From an uncultured Muribaculum sp. (GTDB lineage Bacteria > Bacteroidota > Bacteroidia > Bacteroidales > Muribaculaceae), in contig NZ_CAJTYX010000014.1 in NCBI RefSeq assembly GCF_910583865.1, positions 1 to 64,000 of the forward strand: DNA of 64,000 bases, in the 5' to 3' direction. Shown here in pieces: positions 33,814 through 41,786 of this stretch. Position 1 is the stretch's first letter. Every line of letters starts with the position of its first letter. Below the pieces are notes generated by a model. That model saw nothing but the letters and a program-made list of their open reading frames with translations. It made no database searches and was not told where the DNA came from. A program made the position numbers and the translations under genes.

Positions 33814-34596
33814 ATGATGAATGACAATCACACAGACGGGAGACCGGTGATACTGGTGTCCAACGACGACGGTATAAACGCGCCGGGCATACACCGGCTG
33901 ATTGATTATGTGGCAGGACGCGGACGCATCGTGGCGGTCGCTCCCGACGGGGCGCGCAGCGGGCAGTCGTCGGCGCTCACCGTCAATAGCCCGCTCCGCA
34001 TCACACGTCTGCCCGACTACAATGCCGCCGAGATGTACAGCGTCAACGGCACTCCTGTCGACTGCGTGAAACTCGGCGTGCATGTGGTGCTCGGCGACCG
34101 TTGTCCCGACCTGATGCTCGCGGGAATCAACCATGGCTCCAATTCAGCCATAAACGCCTTGTATTCCGGCACTATGGGCGCCGTGTTCGAAGGATGCCTG
34201 CTCGGTGCGCCGGCGATAGGATTCTCATATCACAGCCATGACGAAGGCGCGTCGCTCGACGCATGTGCCCCCGTGGTCGATGAGGTGGTGGGCCGCGTGC
34301 TGTCGGAAGGCCTCCCTGTCGGCGTGTGTCTCAACGTCAACATACCCAAGTGTGACAAGGTATCGGGCATAAAAGTGGTGCGGGCTGCCGAAGGCTATTG
34401 GACGGAGGAATTTGCCGCCTATACCGATCCGCACGGACATCCGTATTACTGGCTTACGGGACATTTTCACAATATGGAGCCGGATGCCGACGATACCGAC
34501 CTCTACTGGACCGACAGGGGGTATGCATCCGTGGTCCCATGCCGTCCGGATCAGACAGCTTACGCCGATCTTTCGGCGATTAAGAGACTGTTTTAA
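33814..34596 (+). CDS. surE: 5'/3'-nucleotidase SurE
   Basis: A 260-residue metal-dependent phosphatase that removes phosphate from nucleoside 5'- and 3'-monophosphates. The N-terminal ILVSNDDGINAPG holds the two metal-binding Asp residues and Asn, RSGQSSALT holds the conserved Ser, and GINHGSNSAINALYSGTMGAVFEG is the long family signature with the second Asn. Length is normal. The gene is alone, between the fimbrillin terminators and a DUF4199 gene. Confidence 0.96.
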   Translation: MMNDNHTDGRPVILVSNDDGINAPGIHRLIDYVAGRGRIVAVAPDGARSGQSSALTVNSPLRITRLPDYNAAEMYSVNGTPVDCVKLGVHVVLGDRCPDLMLAGINHGSNSAINALYSGTMGAVFEGCLLGAPAIGFSYHSHDEGASLDACAPVVDEVVGRVLSEGLPVGVCLNVNIPKCDKVSGIKVVRAAEGYWTEEFAAYTDPHGHPYYWLTGHFHNMEPDADDTDLYWTDRGYASVVPCRPDQTAYADLSAIKRLF

Positions 34597-34695
34597 ACAA
34601 CGACCTCTAAGTACATTATCGGCGGCTGAATGACAAATTCCCCGGCTGGGGAGGTAAAGTTGCATGCTATGTTACGTGCGTATCGATAAAATGAG

Positions 34696-34703
34696 TAACT
34701 TTG
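34696..34703 (+). promoter_or_regulatory. -7 box directly before the DUF4199 gene
   Basis: TAACTTTG matches the Bacteroidetes -7 consensus and ends seven bases before the ATG at 34711. If used, transcription would begin at or next to the start codon, giving a leaderless message. No convincing -33 box is seen. Confidence 0.4.
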
Positions 34704-34710
34704 TGCCTGT

Positions 34711-35283
34711 ATGGACTCTTCACTGCTCAAATCACGATCGCCATATAAGCGCGGCGCCGATTGGGGTGCGATTTTCGGCATATATCTCTCGGTGCTGTTC
34801 TTCGCCACATCCTATTCGGTGAGCAATCCCTGGTGTGCGCTTGCTTCCCTGTTGCTCATTGTCGGTGTGCCGGTGTGCATCTTCATCATGCTCCGCCGGA
34901 GCTATGTGTCCGACAACGGTACCACCATCTTCTCGTCGCTATGGATGGAGGGTATAGCCATATTCTTCTTCGGAGGGCTTATCGCGTCAATCGTGGCGAT
35001 GGTGTATATGCGCTGGATCGCGCCCACGTTTTTCGAGGACAGGATCGACCTGCTCATCGAAATGTATGACTCGATGGACGGTATGCCGCGCGCCAAGGAG
35101 GCCGCCGAGATGTTACACGCCGCACGCGACCAGAAACTGCTGCCGAAGCCAGTGGAACTGACGGTCGACATGTTGTGGCTGATAGTGTTCAGCGGCTCGA
35201 TACTGTCGATGGTCATGTCATGGCTCGTACAGCTAATAAAGGTGAAAGGGGCAGTGCACGGTTCTGGAAACAAATCAAGATAA
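34711..35283 (+). CDS. DUF4199 membrane protein
   Basis: A 190-residue inner-membrane protein of the Bacteroidetes family DUF4199. Four hydrophobic segments are seen at about 20-40, 45-62, 82-104 and 150-175, with a helical acidic loop between the third and fourth. Function is unknown. It lies 16 bases upstream of a glycosyltransferase gene with which it is commonly paired, which suggests a role at the envelope or in the use of lipid-linked sugars. The ATG used follows a -7 box so closely that the mRNA may be leaderless. Confidence 0.85.
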   Translation: MDSSLLKSRSPYKRGADWGAIFGIYLSVLFFATSYSVSNPWCALASLLLIVGVPVCIFIMLRRSYVSDNGTTIFSSLWMEGIAIFFFGGLIASIVAMVYMRWIAPTFFEDRIDLLIEMYDSMDGMPRAKEAAEMLHAARDQKLLPKPVELTVDMLWLIVFSGSILSMVMSWLVQLIKVKGAVHGSGNKSR

Positions 35284-35299
35284 GTAACTCATCAAAGCT

Positions 35300-36250
35300 A
35301 TGGACATATCTGTCGTAGTACCTCTATATAATGAAGCGGAGTCTCTTCCGGAACTGGAAGCGTGGATCGACCGCGTGATGAAGGCCAACGGTTTCTCCTA
35401 TGAGATACTGTTTATCAACGACGGTTCCACCGACGACTCATGGGAGGTGATCAGCCGTTTGTCGGAGAAGAACCCGTCTGTGCACGGGGTATGCTTCCGC
35501 CGCAACTACGGGAAGTCGCCTGCGCTCAACACCGGATTCGCCCGCGCCAAAGGTGATGTCGTGATCACTATGGACGCCGACCTTCAGGACAGCCCCGACG
35601 AGATTCCGGAGCTTTACCGCATGATCACCGCCGAGGGCTACGACCTCGTTAGCGGATGGAAGCAGAAACGCTATGACCCGCTGTCAAAGACCATACCTAC
35701 CAAATTGTTCAACGCCACGGCCCGTAAGGTGAGCGGCATACACAACCTCCATGATTTCAACTGCGGCCTGAAGGCCTACCGCTCGAAGGTGGTGAAGCAC
35801 ATAGAGGTCTACGGCGACATGCACCGCTACATACCTTATCTGGCCAAGAATGCCGGATTCAAGAAGATAGGGGAGAAGGTTGTGCACCATCAGGCCCGCA
35901 AATACGGCAGCTCGAAGTTCGGTCTCGACCGTTTCGTCAACGGCTATCTCGACCTTGCCACGCTATGGTTTACCTCCAAGTTCGGTGTCAAGCCCATGCA
36001 TCTGTTCGGCCTTCTTGGCTCGCTGATGTTCCTTCTCGGGTTCGTGGCTGTGGCTGTGGTGGGCTTTACCAAACTCTACAACATGCACCACGGTCTCGAC
36101 TACAGGCTCGTGACCGATTCACCTTACTTCTATCTCGCCCTTACTCTGATGATATTGGGGTCGCAGCTGTTCCTTGCCGGTTTTGTCGGCGAACTGGTGG
36201 TGCGCAACGCTCCCGGCCGTAACCATTATGAGATTGAAGAGGAAATATGA
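35300..36250 (+). CDS. Family 2 glycosyltransferase with two membrane segments
   Basis: A 316-residue GT2 enzyme of the polyprenyl-phosphate sugar transferase type (ArnC/GtrB/DPM1-like). The nucleotide-binding start is VVVPLYNEAESLPEL. The DxD-type metal site is TMDADLQDSPDEIP. NLHDFNCGLKAYR and GDMHRYIPYLA lie in the acceptor-binding part. Two C-terminal membrane helices (about 231-256 and 268-292) anchor it. It should move a sugar from a nucleotide donor onto undecaprenyl phosphate at the cytoplasmic face. It is preceded by the DUF4199 gene. Confidence 0.92.
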   Translation: MDISVVVPLYNEAESLPELEAWIDRVMKANGFSYEILFINDGSTDDSWEVISRLSEKNPSVHGVCFRRNYGKSPALNTGFARAKGDVVITMDADLQDSPDEIPELYRMITAEGYDLVSGWKQKRYDPLSKTIPTKLFNATARKVSGIHNLHDFNCGLKAYRSKVVKHIEVYGDMHRYIPYLAKNAGFKKIGEKVVHHQARKYGSSKFGLDRFVNGYLDLATLWFTSKFGVKPMHLFGLLGSLMFLLGFVAVAVVGFTKLYNMHHGLDYRLVTDSPYFYLALTLMILGSQLFLAGFVGELVVRNAPGRNHYEIEEEI

Positions 36251-36303
36251 ATCCGTAATCTCTTGCCGTATACACATTAAAGATTCCTAAATAACCGATT
36301 GTA

Positions 36304-36828
36304 ATGTATCCTCAGCTATATAATCTTATAGAGCAGCGCTACAGCTGCCGCCGATACCTTGACAGACCTGTCGACCGCGACCTTGTGTCAGCCATACTTG
36401 ACGCCGCACGTCTTGCGCCCTCGGCATGCAACCGCCAGCCGTGGGAGTTCCTTGTGATCGACACCGACCCGTTGCGCGGAAAGGTGATCGACAGCTACGG
36501 GCGTGACTGGGTGAAGAACGTGCCGACATTCATAGTGGCGCTCGGACTGCACCACGAGGCGTGGGTGCGTCCTTCCGACGGCAAGGACCACACCGACATA
36601 GATGTCGCCATAGCCGTCGAGCACATATGCCTCGCCGCTACTTCGATGGGTCTCGGCACATGCTGGATATGCAATTTCGACGTGACTCGGCTTGCCGCCG
36701 ACCTGGCTCTTCCCGAAGGTGTCGAGCCGATAGCCATCATACCGGTTGGCTATCCTGATCCCGAAGCTGCTGTGCCGACCAAAAACCGCAAGACATTCGA
36801 CCAGATAGTGAAATGGGGAGCTTATTGA
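36304..36828 (+). CDS. Nitroreductase-family protein
   Basis: A 174-residue small nitroreductase. The FMN-binding segment is RYSCRRYLDRPVDRD, then LDAARLAPSACNRQPWEFLVI. VAIAVEHICLAATSMGLGTCWICNF is the dimer/FMN-binding helix region. The IPVGYPDPEAAVPTKNRK end is typical. It is distinct from the larger nitroreductase at 30649. Its end overlaps the start of the next gene by 16 bases. Confidence 0.9.
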   Translation: MYPQLYNLIEQRYSCRRYLDRPVDRDLVSAILDAARLAPSACNRQPWEFLVIDTDPLRGKVIDSYGRDWVKNVPTFIVALGLHHEAWVRPSDGKDHTDIDVAIAVEHICLAATSMGLGTCWICNFDVTRLAADLALPEGVEPIAIIPVGYPDPEAAVPTKNRKTFDQIVKWGAY

Positions 36829-37418
36829 GAGATAAGGTAAGGGTTGCCGTTGCCGTATGCGTGGTGATGGCGATTGCCATGTTGCCGGGATGCAATTCCT
36901 CCGGATGCACCGACAACAAGAGTTCCATACCCCTTGCCGGATTCTATTCGTATGAGACACTTGCCGCCATTTCTGTCAACAAGATTTCGATAGGTGGCGT
37001 GGATGCCCCTGACGATTCGCTGATTGTAAACAACTCTTCGGCGTCGGAGGTGTACCTTCCGTTTCGTGCCGAATATGACGAGACGCGCTTTTACATCCAC
37101 TATCATCAGCGCGGCATCGACGATCCGGCTTATAACGATACTCTCACGTTCCGTTACGACCGCGTGCCGTATTTCGCCTCGGAAGAGTGTGGCGCGATGT
37201 ATAAGTACGAGATCACGGATTTTACGTCGACCTATCATCTCATTGACTCCGTTGCACTCCTTGACGTTGTGATCACCAACGCCGACAGGGAGAAGATAAG
37301 GATATACTTCCGCACTTACGAGGAGCCTCCGGTCGAGGAGCCCGACATTCCGGTCGATCCCGACAAACCGGTAGATCCTGACGATTCGGACCCTGAATCA
37401 AACATCGAGACAGCATGA
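36813..37418 (+). CDS. DUF6452-like lipoprotein
   Basis: A 201-residue lipoprotein with the lipobox MLPGC (Cys27) and mature start NSSGCTDNKSSIPLAGFYS, which resembles DUF6452, a Bacteroidales family of unknown function. The middle is beta-rich. The C-terminal 35 residues are a Pro/Asp/Glu-rich low-complexity tail (PVDPDKPVDPDD). It overlaps the nitroreductase gene upstream, and its stop overlaps the ATG of the next gene (ATGA), so the pair is translationally coupled. The tight link suggests the lipoprotein and the following outer-membrane-like protein work together. Confidence 0.7.
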   Translation: MGSLLRDKVRVAVAVCVVMAIAMLPGCNSSGCTDNKSSIPLAGFYSYETLAAISVNKISIGGVDAPDDSLIVNNSSASEVYLPFRAEYDETRFYIHYHQRGIDDPAYNDTLTFRYDRVPYFASEECGAMYKYEITDFTSTYHLIDSVALLDVVITNADREKIRIYFRTYEEPPVEEPDIPVDPDKPVDPDDSDPESNIETA

Positions 37419-38329
37419 GCATGATACGCCGCATATTGATGATATCCATTTGCGCTGTGGCCGCCGTGACGGTCATGGCGCAACGACGCATCACGCCCGT
37501 CGCCAATCCCGACAACAAAAAGCCTGAGACTGAAGTACCTGCCGTCAAGGAGGTGAAGCCCGGTGAGACTCCGCCCAGGCCTGCGAGCGTGGTCGAAAAG
37601 CGTGACATGGAGGGGCGTGTGGTGCTTGTCGACACTATATCCGGTGTGGAATACCACGACACCATCACTGTAAAAGCCCCGCGTACGATTTATCCGCGCT
37701 TCACCTCGGTGTCGGCTGGTGTCAACGTATGGGACGCGCTCGCACGCATCGCCGGACAGCAATACGGAGTAGGGGGCATATGGGCCGAACTGAGCATCCA
37801 CAACTGGTTCAAGCCAATCGTGGAGTTTGGATTCGGTATGGCCGACTACATGCCTAAGGATGAGAGCTACCGCTATAAGTCGGGCTTCGCCCCATATTTC
37901 AAGATAGGACTCAATTACAACTTCCTGTACAATTCCACCCCCGACTATTCCGTATATCTCGGCCTGCGCTATGGCATCACTTCGTTCAGCTACCGGGTAG
38001 AGGATGTCATCTCCAACAACGGCTATTGGGACGAATCGACATCATTGAGCGTGCCGTCGCAGCATGCCACGGCAGGTTATCTCGAATTCCTTTTCGGACT
38101 CAGGGTAAAGATATGGCGAGACATATCGCTCGGATGGGAGCTGCGTGTCCACAAGATGCTACATCAGGGCGCACATCCTTACGGCGATCCATGGTACGTC
38201 CCCGGGTTCGGCACCAAGGGGTCGCTCTTCTCCGGCGCGTTTTCCATAAGCTATACCCTGCCGTTGACGCGCAAAGGCGGGAAATCGCTTCCGGAGATGC
38301 CTGAAATGATGGAAAATCCGCCTAAATGA
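37415..38329 (+). CDS. DUF6048-like outer membrane protein
   Basis: A 304-residue protein with a cleavable signal peptide (MSMIRRILMISICAVAAVTVMAQ). After a Pro-rich linker, about residues 85-300 alternate polar and hydrophobic residues with many Tyr, Phe and Gly and end in an aromatic-rich strand (GAFSISYTLPL), as in an eight-to-ten-stranded outer-membrane beta barrel. It resembles DUF6048, which is commonly paired with DUF6452. No transport or enzyme motif is visible. Confidence 0.7.
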   Translation: MSMIRRILMISICAVAAVTVMAQRRITPVANPDNKKPETEVPAVKEVKPGETPPRPASVVEKRDMEGRVVLVDTISGVEYHDTITVKAPRTIYPRFTSVSAGVNVWDALARIAGQQYGVGGIWAELSIHNWFKPIVEFGFGMADYMPKDESYRYKSGFAPYFKIGLNYNFLYNSTPDYSVYLGLRYGITSFSYRVEDVISNNGYWDESTSLSVPSQHATAGYLEFLFGLRVKIWRDISLGWELRVHKMLHQGAHPYGDPWYVPGFGTKGSLFSGAFSISYTLPLTRKGGKSLPEMPEMMENPPK

Positions 38330-38339
38330 TTGCAAAATG

Positions 38340-38370
38340 TTGGAATTGGTCGTTGTATTTTGTATTTTTG
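38340..38370 (+). promoter_or_regulatory. Promoter of the aminotransferase gene
   Basis: TTGG (38340-38343) and TATTTTTG (38363-38370) are separated by 19 bases, a near-consensus Bacteroidetes promoter, about 40 bases upstream of the start codon. Confidence 0.65.
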
Positions 38371-38413
38371 CAGCATAAAACACAACTTGGATAGAAAAAT
38401 AAACAATAGATAT

Positions 38414-39610
38414 ATGATGGAACATATTTCAGACCGTGTCAACGCACTTGCGCCTTCGCAGACTCTCGCCATGTCGCAGAAGAGCCAGGAACTGAAGGCG
38501 CAGGGAATCGATGTAATCAACCTTTCTGTCGGTGAACCGGACTTCAACACACCGGACCATATAAAGGCAGCCGCAGTAAAGGCTATCGAAGGGAACTTTT
38601 CGTTTTATAGCCCGGTTCCCGGCTACATGTCGCTGAGAAAGGCCATTTCCGAGACATTGAAGAAGGAGAACGGTATTGATTTCGCTCCCGAACAGATTGT
38701 AGTCAGCGGCGGTGCCAAGCAGTCGCTCTGCAACGTGGTGCTTACCGTCATCAATCCCGGCGACGAGGTGATAATCCCCACTCCGGCATGGGTTAGCTAT
38801 GTCGAGATGGTGAATCTCGCAGGAGGTAAGAGCGTGGAGGTTCCGGCCACCATCGAGCATGACTTCAAGATCACTCCCGAGCAGCTTCGTGCGGCCATAA
38901 CTCCGCGCACACGTCTGATCATGTTCAATTCGCCGAGCAATCCCACCGGGAGCGTCTATACCCGCGAAGAGCTGCAGGCACTTGTCGACGTGCTGGCCGA
39001 CTATCCCGGCATACTCGTGCTCTCCGACGAAATTTACGAGCATATCAATTTCACAGGCTCCTTCACCTCCATGGCTTCCTTCCCCGCAATCGCCGACCGT
39101 ACGGCTGTGGTCAACGGTGTGTCGAAGGCATATGCCATGACAGGCTGGCGTATAGGCTTCCTGGCTGCTCCGTTGTGGCTCGCCAAAGCCACTTCAAAGC
39201 TCCAGAGCCAGTACACATCGGGAGCCAGCTCCATAGCCCAGAAGGCCGCAGAGGCGGCATATACCGGCCCGCAGGAGTGTGTCGAGGATATGCGACGGGC
39301 GTTTGAGCGCCGCCGCGATCTTATCGTAGGGCTTGCGCGCACCATCCCCGGATGGAAGGTCAATGAGCCGCAGGGCGCGTTTTACCTTTTCCCTGAGGTG
39401 TCGAGCTATTTCGGAAAGCGCAACGGTGACTTTGTGATAGGTGACGATTCCGATCTTGCCATGTACCTTCTTCAGCAGGCACATGTGGCCACAGTGGCAG
39501 GTTCGGCATTCTGCGCTCCCGGCTACCTCCGCATGAGCTACGCCACTTCCGACTCCAATATCGTGGAGGCTATGAGGCGCATCAACGAGGCACTCTCGCT
39601 TCTGGTGTGA
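38414..39610 (+). CDS. Pyridoxal phosphate aminotransferase, aspartate type
   Basis: A 398-residue class I aminotransferase. Marks are SVGEPDFNTPDHIK near the start (substrate carboxylate region), SGGAKQSL, FNSPSNPTGSVY with the Asn that binds PLP O3', LSDEIYEHI with the Asp that binds the pyridine N, and VNGVSKAYAMTGWRIG with the Schiff-base Lys. The final Arg that binds the alpha-carboxylate lies in LRMSYATS. The group (aspartate aminotransferase Ib) transfers amino groups between aspartate or aromatic amino acids and 2-oxoglutarate. Two adjacent ATGs are possible (38414 and 38417). Confidence 0.93.
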   Translation: MMEHISDRVNALAPSQTLAMSQKSQELKAQGIDVINLSVGEPDFNTPDHIKAAAVKAIEGNFSFYSPVPGYMSLRKAISETLKKENGIDFAPEQIVVSGGAKQSLCNVVLTVINPGDEVIIPTPAWVSYVEMVNLAGGKSVEVPATIEHDFKITPEQLRAAITPRTRLIMFNSPSNPTGSVYTREELQALVDVLADYPGILVLSDEIYEHINFTGSFTSMASFPAIADRTAVVNGVSKAYAMTGWRIGFLAAPLWLAKATSKLQSQYTSGASSIAQKAAEAAYTGPQECVEDMRRAFERRRDLIVGLARTIPGWKVNEPQGAFYLFPEVSSYFGKRNGDFVIGDDSDLAMYLLQQAHVATVAGSAFCAPGYLRMSYATSDSNIVEAMRRINEALSLLV

Positions 39611-39652
39611 CCCCACTTGATTTTTCATTCGACAGCAAACGTAATCACTGCA

Positions 39653-40390
39653 ATGTCAGAATCAAAGTCGGTAGTCATCATCCCTACCTACAACGAGTGT
39701 GAGAACGTCGCCGCCATCATCGAGGCGGTGCTCGCCTTGTCTACTCCAATGGACGTGCTCGTGGTCGATGACGGTTCGCCTGACGGCACTGCCGCCATCG
39801 TCAAGGAGAAACAGGCCATGCATCCCGGGCGTGTACACCTTATAGAGAGGTCGGGCAAGCTCGGGCTTGGTACGGCATATCTCACCGGATTCCGCCGGGC
39901 GCTCGATCATGGATATGACTACATATTCGAGATGGATGCCGACTTTTCCCACAATCCGCTTGATCTTGAGAAGCTGTATGCCGCATGTGAGGGCGGCGCG
40001 GATGTCGCCGTCGGATCCCGCTATATCACCGGGGTCAATGTGGTCAACTGGCCCATGAGCCGCGTGCTCATGTCATATTTCGCGTCCAAGTATGTAAGGT
40101 TCGTCACCCGCATGCCGGTGCAGGACACCACTGCCGGTTTCGTGTGCTACCGTCGCCGCGTGCTGGAGGCTATGGAACTTGACAAGATCCGTTTCAAGGG
40201 CTACGCGTTCCAGATCGAGATGAAGTTTACGGCCTATAAGATGGGATTCCTTATCAAGGAGGTGCCTATAATATTCGTCAACCGCGTGCTTGGCACTAGC
40301 AAGATGAATTCCGGCATATTCTCCGAGGCAGTTTTCGGAGTGATACGTCTAAAGCTCGACAGTTGGTTCAGAAAATATCCACGCCGATGA
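39653..40390 (+). CDS. Polyprenol monophosphomannose synthase-like glycosyltransferase
   Basis: A 245-residue soluble GT2 enzyme of the dolichol-phosphate mannose synthase type. The start is VVIIPTYNECENVAAIIEAV, the donor site VVDDGSPDGTA, and the metal site MDADFSHNP. TAGFVCYRRRVLEAM and FVNRVLGTSKMN are acceptor-side segments. It lacks the two membrane helices of the GT2 at 35300. The start at 39653 follows the family. Its stop overlaps the ATG of the dihydroorotase gene (ATGA), a coupling commonly seen in Bacteroidales. Confidence 0.9.
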   Translation: MSESKSVVIIPTYNECENVAAIIEAVLALSTPMDVLVVDDGSPDGTAAIVKEKQAMHPGRVHLIERSGKLGLGTAYLTGFRRALDHGYDYIFEMDADFSHNPLDLEKLYAACEGGADVAVGSRYITGVNVVNWPMSRVLMSYFASKYVRFVTRMPVQDTTAGFVCYRRRVLEAMELDKIRFKGYAFQIEMKFTAYKMGFLIKEVPIIFVNRVLGTSKMNSGIFSEAVFGVIRLKLDSWFRKYPRR

Positions 40391-41736
40391 ACTATACGAT
40401 AATATACAACGGTGTCATTGTGAATGATGGCCGTAGCTTCAAAGGATATATCCTTTTCGATGAGGAGGGCGAGATAAGGGCTGTGCGCCGGGGCATGCCG
40501 ACACGTGGATTGGTCGACAGCTGTTCCGGCAGTTACGATGCCGAAGGGTGTCTCGTGCTTCCCGGCGTGATTGACGACCAGGTACATTTTCGTGATCCCG
40601 GGCTGACACATAAGGGCGACATAGCCACCGAGTCTCGTGCCGCCGCCGCCGGTGGCGTCACCTCGTTCATGGACATGCCCAATACTAAGCCACCCACGGT
40701 GACAGCCGAAGCCCTGCGCCACAAGCTTGAGCATGCGTGTGAGGTGTCGGCGGTCAACTATTCGTTCTTCATCGGGGCCACCAACGACAATCTCCACACT
40801 CTGCTTGCCACCGACTTCACGCGCTGTCCGGGGGTGAAGCTGTTCCTCGGCTCGTCTACGGGCAACATGCTTGTCGATGAGGAGAAAGCCTTGAACGACA
40901 TATTCTCGCGTGTGCCGGCAATCATAGCGGTGCATTCGGAGGATGAGGCCACCATACGCGCAAACCGTGAGCGCATCTCCTCGGAACATCCCGAAGGTGT
41001 TCCTGTGGAGCTGCATCCCGCCATACGTTCGCGCGAGGCATGCGTGCTCAGTACAGCCAGGGCGATAAAACGTGCGCGGAAGTATGGCACGCGACTGCAC
41101 GTGCTGCATCTGAGCACCGCCGAGGAGGCGCGCATGTTCTCCGGACGTCCGCTTTGCGCCAAGAGGATCACGTCGGAAGTGTCTGTGCATCATCTCTGGT
41201 TTTGCGACGAGGATTATGCACGCCTCGGCACGCGCATAAAGATGAATCCGGCGATAAAGAGCGCCGCCGACCGCGATGCGTTGCGCAAGGCGCTATGCGA
41301 CGGGCGGATAGACATAGTGGCTACCGACCATGCCCCGCATCTCCTTTCCGAGAAGGAGGGCGATGCGCTCGTCGCTGCTTCAGGAGCCCCGATGGTGCAG
41401 TTCTCGCTGCCGCTCATGCTTGAGATGGCCGACATGGGCATCTTCACCCGTGAGCTTGTGGTAGAGAAGATGTGTCATGCTCCGGCTCGGCTTTTCGGCA
41501 TACGCAAGCGCGGATTCCTGCGCAAGGGATATGCAGCCGACATAGCCGTGGTGCGTACCGACGCGCCATATACAGTGACCGACGACATGGCGCAGAGCCG
41601 CTGCGGCTGGACTCCTCTCGCAGGGACCACGCTTCACAACCGCGTGGTGGCCACATGGGTCGACGGCAAAGCCGTATGGCGCGACGGAGCTATCGACTGC
41701 GACGTGCGCGGAAAAGCCCTCCGTTTCGACAAGTGA
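40387..41736 (+). CDS. pyrC: Dihydroorotase
   Basis: A 449-residue amidohydrolase for the third step of pyrimidine synthesis (carbamoyl-aspartate to dihydroorotate). Metal and substrate residues are visible: DDQVHFRDPGLTHKGD (two His plus Arg), AGGVTSFMDMPNTKP, IAVHSEDE, LHVLHLSTAEEA, and VATDHAPH with the catalytic Asp. Length fits class I dihydroorotases of Bacteroidetes. An in-frame ATG at 40363 would add eight residues. The one used here overlaps the stop of the glycosyltransferase gene. Confidence 0.95.
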   Translation: MNYTIIYNGVIVNDGRSFKGYILFDEEGEIRAVRRGMPTRGLVDSCSGSYDAEGCLVLPGVIDDQVHFRDPGLTHKGDIATESRAAAAGGVTSFMDMPNTKPPTVTAEALRHKLEHACEVSAVNYSFFIGATNDNLHTLLATDFTRCPGVKLFLGSSTGNMLVDEEKALNDIFSRVPAIIAVHSEDEATIRANRERISSEHPEGVPVELHPAIRSREACVLSTARAIKRARKYGTRLHVLHLSTAEEARMFSGRPLCAKRITSEVSVHHLWFCDEDYARLGTRIKMNPAIKSAADRDALRKALCDGRIDIVATDHAPHLLSEKEGDALVAASGAPMVQFSLPLMLEMADMGIFTRELVVEKMCHAPARLFGIRKRGFLRKGYAADIAVVRTDAPYTVTDDMAQSRCGWTPLAGTTLHNRVVATWVDGKAVWRDGAIDCDVRGKALRFDK

Positions 41737-41786
41737 TATGTCACCTAAGTTTTGAAAATTAAACAAACACGCAATAATAGACCATC

